The position numbers and the translations under genes are program-made. Under the pieces are notes generated by a model. The model was not told where the DNA came from. It was given only the letters and a program-made list of their open reading frames with translations, and searched no databases. 64,000 bases of DNA from Brevinema_A sp051649245 (lineage in GTDB: Bacteria; Spirochaetota; Brevinematia; Brevinematales; Brevinemataceae): the NCBI GenBank assembly GCA_051649245.1, contig JBOFGS010000012.1, positions 1 through 64,000 of the forward strand, in the 5' to 3' direction. The stretch's first letter is position 1; the number at the start of each line of letters is the position of its first letter. Shown here piece after piece: positions 36,819 through 44,941 of this stretch.

Positions 36819-37472
36819 ATGAAAAATAATTATTTCTATTCTTCTCAACATATTAGACAAAAAAAAGAATTTGAAAAAATTTTTGACAAAGGTTTCCGTT
36901 TATACGGAGGCTTTTTTGTTTTTAGGGTTCTTGTCATTGATGGACCTTATTCTAAGCTTGGGATGATGATAGGAAAACGTTTTGGCAAAGCTGTTTATCG
37001 AAACAGAATAAGGCGAATTATTAGAGAAATCTTTCGATGTCAACAATTTCCCAAACCAATCGCTATTTTGGTGTCTCAAAGTAAACCGTTTGTTGATGAA
37101 TCAAAAGCAAAATCAGAACTCAAAAAAGCTTTTTTGCTACTTTCAGATCTTTATTGTGTAAGCCAATTATCTGTAGGTGAAGATCTTTCTATCAAACATA
37201 CCCAATTTAGTTTGAAAAAAATGTCTTTATGGACTAAACTATGTTTTTGGCTTGTATATAGCTATCGTAAGTTTGCATCACGATTATTAACTCCCTCATG
37301 TCGTTTTAATCCTTCTTGTTCTGTATATGCGATGGAAGCGTTTCGTGTCCATGGATTTTTGAATGGATTATTATTGACACTTGCTCGTTTACTTAAGTGT
37401 CATCCTTTTAGTCATAAAAAAGGTTTTGATCCTATTCCTTATCGAAAAAAGAAAAAAAAAGCTCCAAAATAA
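36819..37472 (+). CDS. rnpA: Fusion of RNase P protein subunit and YidD
   Basis: Residues 1 to about 115 are RnpA, the protein subunit of RNase P that matures tRNA 5' ends; the RNA-binding signature is GKRFGKAVYRNRIRRIIREI. Residues about 145-217 are YidD, a small amphipathic protein that assists YidC-dependent membrane insertion; its signature cysteines are in SCRFNPSCSVYAMEAF and the tail is KCHPFSHKKGFDPIP. A linker of roughly 30 residues joins them. The two are usually separate neighbouring genes. The frame is continuous with no stop, so a fusion is read. The C-terminal lysine run ends just inside the terminator. yidC does not follow. Confidence 0.9.
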   Translation: MKNNYFYSSQHIRQKKEFEKIFDKGFRLYGGFFVFRVLVIDGPYSKLGMMIGKRFGKAVYRNRIRRIIREIFRCQQFPKPIAILVSQSKPFVDESKAKSELKKAFLLLSDLYCVSQLSVGEDLSIKHTQFSLKKMSLWTKLCFWLVYSYRKFASRLLTPSCRFNPSCSVYAMEAFRVHGFLNGLLLTLARLLKCHPFSHKKGFDPIPYRKKKKKAPK

Positions 37473-37484
37473 GGAGCTTTTTTT
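37457..37484. terminator. Bidirectional terminator after rnpA-yidD
   Basis: AAAAGCTCC (37457-37465) pairs with GGAGCTTTT (37473-37481), followed by more T. The stop codon lies in the loop. A-rich sequence on the other side lets it also serve cdsA. Confidence 0.9.
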
Positions 37485-37497
37485 ATAATCATTATAT

Positions 37498-38334
37498 TTA
37501 TACGAAAAATAGAAGTGCAATAGCTAAAGAATATATTTGAGAATCAATAGCATCAAATAACCCGCCGATGCCTGGAAGTAATGTTCCGGAATCTTTTACA
37601 TCACACCATCTCTTAATCAATGATTCCATTAAATCACCAATATTTGCAGAAAAATTCATTGTTATCGCAAATAAAAGCCATTTCCATAGAGACCAGTGAA
37701 AAGGGAAAGATAGTATTCCTTGCAAATAATACATCAATAAACCTAATAATGTCGTAAAAATAAAAGCACCTAAGTAGCCTTCTAATGTTTTCAACTTACT
37801 GGGAAGCATTGATAAGGTGGTTTTTCCAATTAATTTTCCTATGAAAAGTCCCATAGCATCACTAAACCATGTAAATCCAAATAATAAGAGGAATCCTATC
37901 TGGTTTGGAACTATTTGATTGAGAATAAGAAAACAAGGATAGAATATGACGACACTAATATAAATGATTAAATTAAATCCAATACTTTCAATGTTTTCTG
38001 AGAAATTATATGATCGAATGAGTTCTTGAAAAATAGTCCAATAAAAAAATACTAAAAATAAAATTCCTTGAAACAAGAACAATTGGTAAAATGTAATGAT
38101 ATAGCTGGAAAATAAATATGTTGACAAGCATGACAGACTGATAAGGATGCTCATTAAGGTGCCGGAGTATTTGATATAAGATCGTTTTTGACTCATGATC
38201 ATGATTTCATAATTGAGAATTAATCCACAAACTAGAATAAACAAAAACGATAATATATTATTTCCAAATGGTGTTGTAATACATAAGATAAATAATGGGA
38301 TTCCTATCAGTGAAGTTATCCATCGTTGAATCAT
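37498..38334 (-). CDS. cdsA: Phosphatidate cytidylyltransferase
   Basis: The enzyme makes CDP-diacylglycerol from phosphatidic acid and CTP at the inner membrane. The 278 residues hold about eight hydrophobic segments. The C-terminal signature is intact: KTLEGYLGAFIFTT, then SANIGDLMESLIKRWCDVKDSG and LLPGIGGLFDAIDS. It is the last gene of the frr-uppS-cdsA run, a widely conserved order. Confidence 0.93.
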   Translation of the reverse strand: MIQRWITSLIGIPLFILCITTPFGNNILSFLFILVCGLILNYEIMIMSQKRSYIKYSGTLMSILISLSCLSTYLFSSYIITFYQLFLFQGILFLVFFYWTIFQELIRSYNFSENIESIGFNLIIYISVVIFYPCFLILNQIVPNQIGFLLLFGFTWFSDAMGLFIGKLIGKTTLSMLPSKLKTLEGYLGAFIFTTLLGLLMYYLQGILSFPFHWSLWKWLLFAITMNFSANIGDLMESLIKRWCDVKDSGTLLPGIGGLFDAIDSQIYSLAIALLFFV

Positions 38335-38346
38335 AATATAATCCTT

Positions 38347-39027
38347 TTAAATGCCGTATCTTCTTTTTCTTTGATGAAAATCTTTTAATGCGTTGTTAAA
38401 ATCTTCTGGAGTGAAGTCGGGCCATAATTTTAATGAGAAGTAAAATTCTGCATAAGCACATTGCCAGAGCATAAAATTACTAATACGTTGTTCACCTGAT
38501 GTTCTAATCATCAAATCCACGGGAGGAAGTTCTCCATTCCATAAATATGATTCAAAATGATTGATCTCTTCGAGGCTTATTTCATTATTTTTATAATGTT
38601 CAGCAATACGTTTTGCAGCTTGGATAATATCTTCTTGTCCACCATAATTAAAACAGATATTTAAAATAAAATCACCTTGGCTACATTTTTCTTGAGCTTT
38701 TTTTAATTTTTTAATTAAATTTTTAGATAAATTATTTGTTGAACCTGAGATACGTAATTGGATGTTGTTGTCATATAGTTCTTGTGAGAATTTTTCCAGC
38801 ACTCTTTCTAATAATGCTAATAAATTATTGACTTCTGTAGCACTTCTGCTAAAATTTTCAGTAGAAAAAGCATAAAAGCTTAAAATAGTTGGCCCACTAT
38901 CTTTACATTCTTTTAAGATTAATCGTAATGTTTCAAAGCCTGCTTCATGCCCTTTGTTTGAGGAATAATTGTGTTGAGTAGCCCAGCGTCTATTTCCATC
39001 AGGAATAATGGCAACATGTTTGATCAT
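38347..39027 (-). CDS. uppS: Undecaprenyl diphosphate synthase
   Basis: This cis-prenyltransferase makes the C55 lipid carrier for peptidoglycan. The catalytic Asp10 lies in IPDGNRRWA. The other family blocks, FYAFSTENFSR, NICFNYGGQEDI and LMIRTSGEQRISNFMLWQ, are present. Its 226 residues fit. The gene sits between frr and cdsA, spaced 5 and 12 bases. Confidence 0.95.
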   Translation of the reverse strand: MIKHVAIIPDGNRRWATQHNYSSNKGHEAGFETLRLILKECKDSGPTILSFYAFSTENFSRSATEVNNLLALLERVLEKFSQELYDNNIQLRISGSTNNLSKNLIKKLKKAQEKCSQGDFILNICFNYGGQEDIIQAAKRIAEHYKNNEISLEEINHFESYLWNGELPPVDLMIRTSGEQRISNFMLWQCAYAEFYFSLKLWPDFTPEDFNNALKDFHQRKRRYGI

Positions 39028-39032
39028 GTGGC

Positions 39033-39593
39033 TTAAACTTCCATAATATCTTTTTCTTTATTTTTCATTGTTTCATCAATTAAAGTAATAAAATTATCCG
39101 TGTCTTTTTGGATACGGTCTAATTCTTTTCTTGAATCATCTTCACTGATTTCTTTGGAAAATTCTTTTAGTTTATTATTGATATCTCGGCGTGTATTCCG
39201 AATCACCACTTTAGCGTCTTCAGCAATACCTTTTGCAAATTTAACCAACTCTTTTTTTCGTTCTTCAGTTAATGGAGGTATATTAATTCTTAGTATTTTG
39301 CCGTCATTGGTAACTGAAAAATCAAGTCCTGTATTATGAATACCTTTTTCTATTTCTTTTAAGAGTGCCTTGTCCCAAGGTTCAATGATAATTTGGTGTG
39401 CATCTGGAGTAGAAAGAGCTGCAGCTTGTTTGATGGGCATTGTTTGACCATATCCTTCAAATAAAATATCTTCCACCATAACAATATTTGCACGGCCTGC
39501 TTTTAGTCTACTGAATTCTTCTTTTAAGAATTTAATCGCTTTATCCATACTTTCTTGAGCTTCTTGTTTAAAAGAAAGATATTCTGAGGTCAT
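39033..39593 (-). CDS. frr: Ribosome recycling factor
   Basis: RRF splits the post-termination ribosome with EF-G. The 186 residues match, with KFLKEEFSRLKAGRANIVMV at the N-terminus and PPLTEERKKELVKFAKGIAE and the long helical end. GGAGAA precedes the ATG. In most bacteria tsf and pyrH lie upstream of frr; here the upstream neighbour is an unrelated sigma factor. Confidence 0.95.
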   Translation of the reverse strand: MTSEYLSFKQEAQESMDKAIKFLKEEFSRLKAGRANIVMVEDILFEGYGQTMPIKQAAALSTPDAHQIIIEPWDKALLKEIEKGIHNTGLDFSVTNDGKILRINIPPLTEERKKELVKFAKGIAEDAKVVIRNTRRDINNKLKEFSKEISEDDSRKELDRIQKDTDNFITLIDETMKNKEKDIMEV

Positions 39594-39744
39594 AACCTAT
39601 TCTCCTTTAATAGAATAATTAATTTATATTTTATCCTGAATTGCTAAAATAGTCAATATAATTTCTTAAATATTATCATTTTCAACAAAATCCCCCTACT
39701 GGTCTGACTAATAATGTTTTTCAATAAATAATATATACCTATGT

Positions 39745-40647
39745 TTAGGTATTAAAATAAAGAGTCAATTGTTTTTCTTTTGCAATTTTTTTGAGGTATG
39801 ATAACGATTGTTTTTCGAGTTGTCGAACTCTTTCTTTTGTGAGACCAATAAGTTTACCAATTTGTGATAAGGTCATTTTCTCCGTGCCATCTAAACCATA
39901 TCGTTTTATCAAAATCAATCGTTCTCGCTCTGAAAGACTTTCCAATAAATTATTTAAATTGATGGATAACGAATCTTTAATGAGTGTTTGTTCTGGATTT
40001 ACTGCACAATGATCGATGTCGTAATTTTGATTGATGGATTCATTATTTTCGGTGAGAAGATATTCAAGGGAAGTATGACCGTTAGAGGTATGAATGATGC
40101 GTTGGATTTCTTGAGTAGAAATACCAATTTCTTTAGAGATTTGTTTATTTGTGGGAGTAGAACCATGTTTTTTGCTATGGATGTCAATGAAATTTGTGAT
40201 TTTAAAAAGTTCATTTGTTCTATTCATTGGTAGTCTGATCATACGTGATTTTTCTGAGATAGCTTTCATGATAGATTGTTTGATCCACCAAACAGCATAA
40301 GAAATAAAATGATATCCTAATTTATAATTAAATTTATCAATAGATACAATAAGACCTAAATTTCCTTCATTGATAAGGTCAGATAGAGATAAAGAATTAC
40401 CTTGATATTTCTTTGCAACAGAGACGACAAAGCGTAAATTAGATGTAATTAATGTTTGTTTTATTTTTTGACACTTGGCACAAATTTTTGTGTTTGGATT
40501 CTCCTGTATTTTTGGCTGACAACATTCACCGAAGTCATGTGTTAAGGTTTGTTCTTCTTCTCTGGTCAGCAGAGGAATTTTGTCAATTTCTTTTAAATAC
40601 ATGGTAACACTATTTATAGTTAGTGTTGATTCTAAATCAAGACTCAT
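39745..40647 (-). CDS. Sigma-70 family factor with cysteine-rich insertion
   Basis: The 300-residue protein is a group 1/2 sigma factor without region 1.1. Region 1.2 is MYLKEIDKIPLLTREEE, region 2 SLSDLINEGNLGLIVSIDKF and FISYAVWWIKQSIMKA, region 3 begins at about residue 145, and region 4.2 is LSQIGKLIGLTKERVRQLEK. Between 1.2 and 2.1, residues 40-62 contain Cys42, Cys43, Cys56 and Cys59 in a CC-x12-CxxC pattern, not usual there and able to bind a metal. An RpoD or RpoS-like role cannot be told apart here. AAGGAG precedes the ATG. The gene stands alone. Confidence 0.9.
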   Translation of the reverse strand: MSLDLESTLTINSVTMYLKEIDKIPLLTREEEQTLTHDFGECCQPKIQENPNTKICAKCQKIKQTLITSNLRFVVSVAKKYQGNSLSLSDLINEGNLGLIVSIDKFNYKLGYHFISYAVWWIKQSIMKAISEKSRMIRLPMNRTNELFKITNFIDIHSKKHGSTPTNKQISKEIGISTQEIQRIIHTSNGHTSLEYLLTENNESINQNYDIDHCAVNPEQTLIKDSLSINLNNLLESLSERERLILIKRYGLDGTEKMTLSQIGKLIGLTKERVRQLEKQSLSYLKKIAKEKQLTLYFNT

Positions 40648-40874
40648 TTTTTACTCCTTACAATATTAACTATTTTATGTGTATATAATAAATTACATGC
40701 ACATTTTGATTTTCGTCGAAATATCAATATTCTTTAATAAAAATAAATATATTTTATTATTTTTTAATAAGATAAATAATATCCCTTGAAAATTTTATCA
40801 TAATTAAATATAATAAATTCTACCTTAGATGACAAAAAATATTTGTCAATAATCTTATATTTTGGAGAAATAAC
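40648..40874. other. Intergenic region between divergent sigma factor and acpS
   Basis: 227 very AT-rich bases. It must hold the two divergent promoters, but I cannot choose among the many TATAAT-like sites. No frame, RNA or clear operator is seen. Confidence 0.6.
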
Positions 40875-41237
40875 ATGATTGTTGGTTTAGGCACTGATAT
40901 TGTTGCAGTTTCTCGAATGGAAAATTTTATTACTAATAAATCACTGGAGCGTCTCCGACGTGTTTTCACTCAAACAGAATGTGACTATGCTTTTTCTTCC
41001 ATAAACAGCAGTGAACGTTTAGCTGCTCGTTTTGCTGTAAAAGAAGCATTTTTTAAAGCTTTTGGTTTTGGTCATTTTTTTGAAATTGAACTATGCCATT
41101 GTGCATCCAAAAAACCATATATCAATCTTCTTGGCGATACAAAAAAAAAATGGATCCAAAAAGGATCACCAAAGATTTTAGTTACTTTATCTCATACCAA
41201 AACATATGCAGTAGCCACTGTTATCATGGAACAATAA
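40875..41237 (+). CDS. acpS: Holo-[acyl-carrier-protein] synthase
   Basis: It transfers phosphopantetheine from CoA to acyl carrier protein. The magnesium-binding Asp8 lies in GLGTDIVAV and Glu57 in RFAVKEAFFKAFG. The 120 residues fit the small AcpS type. TTGGAG precedes the ATG. A run of ten A (41141-41150) lies inside the coding sequence at the codons for DTKKKW and could slip during replication or translation. Confidence 0.94.
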   Translation: MIVGLGTDIVAVSRMENFITNKSLERLRRVFTQTECDYAFSSINSSERLAARFAVKEAFFKAFGFGHFFEIELCHCASKKPYINLLGDTKKKWIQKGSPKILVTLSHTKTYAVATVIMEQ

Positions 41238-41252
41238 ATTAATGAAAAAGAA

Positions 41253-41282
41253 AAAAACACCCATTATATGGGTGTTTTTCTT
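41253..41282. terminator. Bidirectional terminator between acpS and the HAD phosphatase
   Basis: AAAAACACCCAT and ATGGGTGTTTTT form a perfect stem with a short TAT-rich loop, with A and T tracts on both sides. Confidence 0.9.
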
Positions 41283-41283
41283 T

Positions 41284-41937
41284 TTAAATAAAAGATAATA
41301 ATTCTTTTGGTGTGTCAATGAAGATTGTCGCTCCTGCTGCTTCAAGTTCTTTTTTGGAACGATATCCCCATGTTACAGCAATGGGGGTAATTCCTGCTGC
41401 AATTGCAGTATGAATGTCCGTATCTCCATCTCCCACAAATGCAATATCTTTTGGATCTAAGTTTATTGTTTTGATAATCTCAAGTGTAGAAGTAGGATTT
41501 GGTTTTAAGGGATAATCGTTACGTCCTCCTACAACCATTTGAAAATCCCATTTTTGTACTAAAAAGTCTACCATTTCTTTTAAAAATTGTTCCGGTTTAT
41601 TTGAAAGAATAGCCATTTTTATTTTGTTGATTGTCATTTGGTCAAGAACATCGCTAATGTCATCAAAAAGTTTTGTGTTATCTTGCCAATGTGAGGCATA
41701 ATGTTCTGACATAAGTTTAAGCGATTGAGCAATAATTTTGTTATTATCGCGGTATTTATGTGGCAGAGCATCTATGATCAAACGATCAATCCCATGTCCG
41801 ATTTTTTGTCGTACTTCATCAACTGTAAATGTAGGAAAATTTTGTGTTGCCAAACTGTAATTTATTGCGTGTGCTAAATCTGATAAGGAATCCGATAAGG
41901 TTCCGTCAAAATCAAAAATAAAAGCTTTGAATGTCAT
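41284..41937 (-). CDS. gph: HAD-family phosphatase, phosphoglycolate phosphatase-like
   Basis: The N-terminal DFDGTLSDS contains the nucleophile Asp9 and acid Asp11. Motif II is ILSNKPEQ, motif III includes the lysine before PNP, and motif IV is FVGDGDTDI. The 217 residues and helical cap (about 20-95) fit Gph. The substrate cannot be fixed: phosphoglycolate or pyrophosphate (PpaX-like) are both possible. Confidence 0.85.
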   Translation of the reverse strand: MTFKAFIFDFDGTLSDSLSDLAHAINYSLATQNFPTFTVDEVRQKIGHGIDRLIIDALPHKYRDNNKIIAQSLKLMSEHYASHWQDNTKLFDDISDVLDQMTINKIKMAILSNKPEQFLKEMVDFLVQKWDFQMVVGGRNDYPLKPNPTSTLEIIKTINLDPKDIAFVGDGDTDIHTAIAAGITPIAVTWGYRSKKELEAAGATIFIDTPKELLSFI

Positions 41938-41954
41938 TTATATTTCCTTGATAA

Positions 41955-43604
41955 TTATAATAAATCATATTGATTTGCGAGTAATTTTAAGCGTTCGTTA
42001 TTAGGTACAATGGTCAGTGCTTCGCTAATAATTTCTTTTATTTTAGCAACATTTTTTTGAGCTGCATATTGGTGGGCAAGTTTTTCATATAAAATACCCA
42101 TATTGTAAATGACCTGACGGTCTTTTTTGAAATTAAAACTTTGTTTGTAGTATTTTAAAGCGTTCAGCAGATCGTCTTTTTTTAGAAAATATTGGGCTGA
42201 GTTTACAGCATACACAAAACCGTTTTGTTTCACTAAAGGAATTGACCCAAAAGAATCCATGGCTTCCGTCATGGTATCAATAGATTTTTGGAATGATTGT
42301 TGCTCAAATAAATGACGTGCTATTTCAGAATAATAAAATGCCAATGATTCATTTACAAATTCCTTTGGAAATCTTTGCAATTCTTTGATTAAGACTGTAT
42401 TTTTTTCAGAATTGCTTTTTTTGGTTTCTAAATCTTGTTTGATTTTGATGTATGCATATTCTTGAATCAAATCTTTAGTAGCTTTATCTTTTGGATATTT
42501 TTGTAATAAATGAGTAATGCTTTCTTCTGCTACTTGAAGATTAAGTTTTGTTCGCATAGCAAAGATAGCACCGTTAATATAACGTATTTTTTCTAATTTT
42601 CTAAAATCATTATTAGCGAGATATTGTTTTGACGATTGCAATAACATATCAATATCTTTGGTTGGGGATTCTGATTCGATCATCTTATCAATAACCAATC
42701 CTATTCCTTTGAGATAATTTCCTTTTAAATTTCCAAAAGAAGGATAACGAGTAATGCCTTCTTCTAAAATTGATAATGTTTTGAGATATGTTTCCAAAGG
42801 TTGATTCGGATTTCGGTAGATATTATAAGAATAATTTAAATAACCAACAGAGAGGTTGGTTTGTTCACTAGGTGAATTTGCAAGAAATACCTGTGCTTTA
42901 AGCATATTTTGGAATGCTTTGTTGTGATCATTTTTTTTTGCATTAAAGTAAGATCTGTTGGAATATAATAATCCTATGCTTTCTTCCCATGAAATAACCA
43001 CTTTTTTCTTTGAATCTTTATTGTAATCAAATCCTGTAAGTCTGTTAAATTGTTCTTGTGCCTCTTTATTTTCTGAAATAGAAAGTCCATCCTTAATGGT
43101 ATTCTCAATCTCTGCCATTTTTCCGTCCAGTGTTGCTAATGTATAAACATGTGTTGGTAAAATAATAGACCGAGCTTCAATACCAAACATTTTTAAAAGT
43201 AAATTCATCAATATTGTGGCTGATAAACAATTAAACAATCCTTCCTCAAAAATATCTTTTAAGGTTGTAGCTGATAAACGATATTGTATAAATACATGAG
43301 TATGTAAGTAATTAGCTATGGTAATTGCTGTTTGTCGTTGAGATGATCCGTAGGGGAGCTGTTCTTGAATTTCGTCTTTCCAACGTAAAATTTCTGACCC
43401 ATAAAGCGAGAATAAATCAGGATCAATACCACTAGCTATCATTGTTGCTTCAATGTCTGATACGGATGAAAAATTGTTGAGTAATGTATCTTCATAGTGG
43501 TTATCAAAAGTGATAAATTGTGATCTGAATCCAAAAATTGGTGAGACAGTTAATTGCAACAACAGAAATATAGGGATGATTTTGTTATTCATAAGGGATA
43601 ACAT
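41955..43604 (-). CDS. Exported transglutaminase-like protein with TPR repeats
   Basis: A signal peptide (about residues 1-25) is followed by a transglutaminase-like core in which GLFNCLSATILMNLLLK gives a candidate nucleophile Cys126 and the next strand supplies His152 in LPTHVYTLA, with an acidic partner close by. The remaining ~330 residues are TPR-like helices. The catalytic triad is suggestive, so a peptidase or amidase acting in the periplasm is possible, but loss of activity cannot be excluded. AGGAG lies 7 bases before the ATG. It overlaps the membrane protein gene upstream by 20 bases. Confidence 0.68.
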   Translation of the reverse strand: MLSLMNNKIIPIFLLLQLTVSPIFGFRSQFITFDNHYEDTLLNNFSSVSDIEATMIASGIDPDLFSLYGSEILRWKDEIQEQLPYGSSQRQTAITIANYLHTHVFIQYRLSATTLKDIFEEGLFNCLSATILMNLLLKMFGIEARSIILPTHVYTLATLDGKMAEIENTIKDGLSISENKEAQEQFNRLTGFDYNKDSKKKVVISWEESIGLLYSNRSYFNAKKNDHNKAFQNMLKAQVFLANSPSEQTNLSVGYLNYSYNIYRNPNQPLETYLKTLSILEEGITRYPSFGNLKGNYLKGIGLVIDKMIESESPTKDIDMLLQSSKQYLANNDFRKLEKIRYINGAIFAMRTKLNLQVAEESITHLLQKYPKDKATKDLIQEYAYIKIKQDLETKKSNSEKNTVLIKELQRFPKEFVNESLAFYYSEIARHLFEQQSFQKSIDTMTEAMDSFGSIPLVKQNGFVYAVNSAQYFLKKDDLLNALKYYKQSFNFKKDRQVIYNMGILYEKLAHQYAAQKNVAKIKEIISEALTIVPNNERLKLLANQYDLL

Positions 43605-44151
43605 GAGTTGTCTCCTGAGAATCTTCTGATTTTTCTAATTCTTTTACGGTAACCTTATTATCTGATAAATATAAGCTCTCTGTGGTCTTGAGAACGGAGT
43701 TTGTTTGTGAGTATTTGTTAAATAAGTAAGTATATAACTCTGTTACAGTAGCAATAAAAAACCCTATAATCATATAAAAAGGGATGACAAACCCAATACA
43801 TGATGTCAATAATCCCATGATACATAGAATGCTGTTTTTTGTTGATGTGAGTCCTTTAAAAGAAAAGTAGGTAATCAAAAATATCATAACAATAATATTG
43901 TAAATAAAAGATATACGGATGATAATATAATATAAACACACTGTCCATAAGATGACAAATAACGATTTGTCTGTTACAGCGTCTTGGTCATCAAAAAGAA
44001 AAGCAAGAACATACATTGTTATGCCTAAAAAAGAATAAGGAAAAAAAAATGTTTCATAATTGATCATAATAGGCGACATTGATAACAGTAATCCCAAGAT
44101 TTTAAAAAATAGCATAGTGATCCTGATTTGTTTTTTATCATAATATAACAT
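43585..44151 (-). CDS. Multi-pass membrane protein
   Basis: 188 residues with about five hydrophobic segments in the first 130 residues and a hydrophilic C-terminal tail. I do not recognise the family. Its 3' end overlaps the transglutaminase-like gene by 20 bases, so the two are probably made together. Confidence 0.6.
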   Translation of the reverse strand: MLYYDKKQIRITMLFFKILGLLLSMSPIMINYETFFFPYSFLGITMYVLAFLFDDQDAVTDKSLFVILWTVCLYYIIIRISFIYNIIVMIFLITYFSFKGLTSTKNSILCIMGLLTSCIGFVIPFYMIIGFFIATVTELYTYLFNKYSQTNSVLKTTESLYLSDNKVTVKELEKSEDSQETTHVIPYE

Positions 44152-44227
44152 ATTTTTAACATTTTAACAATACTATTATTTGTCTCAGTTATTTTCTTTT
44201 GATCATGTTAATGATCAAGATTTTTTT

Positions 44228-44255
44228 TTGCAAAAAATGATTCTTATGTTATAAT
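44228..44255 (+). promoter_or_regulatory. Promoter of thyX
   Basis: TTGCAA (44228-44233), 16 bases, TATAAT (44250-44255), 39 bases before the thyX start. Confidence 0.72.
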
Positions 44256-44293
44256 TATTAATAAATATCATGAGATAAGTTTAGGAGTTTGGG

Positions 44294-44941
44294 ATGCGGA
44301 TTAAATTATTATTTATTTCTCCTGATGCGGAGGGGATTTGCGAATATGGGGCACGTATTTGTTATGATTCCAATGATAAAACCACTGAAACCAGTAGAGA
44401 AAAATTTTTACCAAATCTCTTAAGATCTGGTCATACTTCTGTTTTTGAGCATAGTTCTGCAAGCTTTCATATTGAAGGTATCAGTCGTGCAGCATCTCAT
44501 CAATTGGTACGTCATCGATTGAGTTCTTTTAGCCAAAGATCACAACGTTATGTGAATGAAGAACATTTTAAATTTGTGACACCACCTAAGATTATGGAAA
44601 ATAAAGAAGCTCATGATTTGTATAATAAGATTATGAATGATACAAAAGAATACTATCATCAATTAATTGAGCTTGGTATAAAAAAAGAAGATGCTCGTTT
44701 TATTATTCCTAATGCTGCAGAAACTTCACTTGTGATGACCGCAAATTTCAGAGAATGGCTTCATATTATTGACATGCGTGTCTCTCGAGGTGCTCAATGG
44801 GAAATCAGAGAATTATTAATTCTTATTTGGAAAGAATTGTATTCGTATTCTCCTAATGTGTTTGGGATGACTTATTTTGAACAATGGAGCAAAGATCATC
44901 CGTTTAAACAACAGATTTTTAAGGAAAGGATTGAGCATTAA
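44294..44941 (+). CDS. thyX: Flavin-dependent thymidylate synthase ThyX
   Basis: ThyX makes dTMP from dUMP using FAD and methylene-tetrahydrofolate. The diagnostic RHRX7S motif is present: Arg73-His74-Arg75 and Ser83 in RHRLSSFSQRSQRY. The 215 residues fit. The stop and the next start overlap by one base (TAATG), coupling it to rarA. No ThyA is in the window. Confidence 0.95.
   Translation: MRIKLLFISPDAEGICEYGARICYDSNDKTTETSREKFLPNLLRSGHTSVFEHSSASFHIEGISRAASHQLVRHRLSSFSQRSQRYVNEEHFKFVTPPKIMENKEAHDLYNKIMNDTKEYYHQLIELGIKKEDARFIIPNAAETSLVMTANFREWLHIIDMRVSRGAQWEIRELLILIWKELYSYSPNVFGMTYFEQWSKDHPFKQQIFKERIEH

Noticed and set aside
39734..39752. ACCTA/TAGGT hairpin as terminator of the sigma factor gene
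   Set aside because: Only a 5-bp stem and no proper T tract; it also overlaps the end of the gene.
39988..40233. Plus-strand frame inside the sigma factor gene
   Set aside because: It is antisense to a clear sigma-70 gene with no ribosome site; a shadow.
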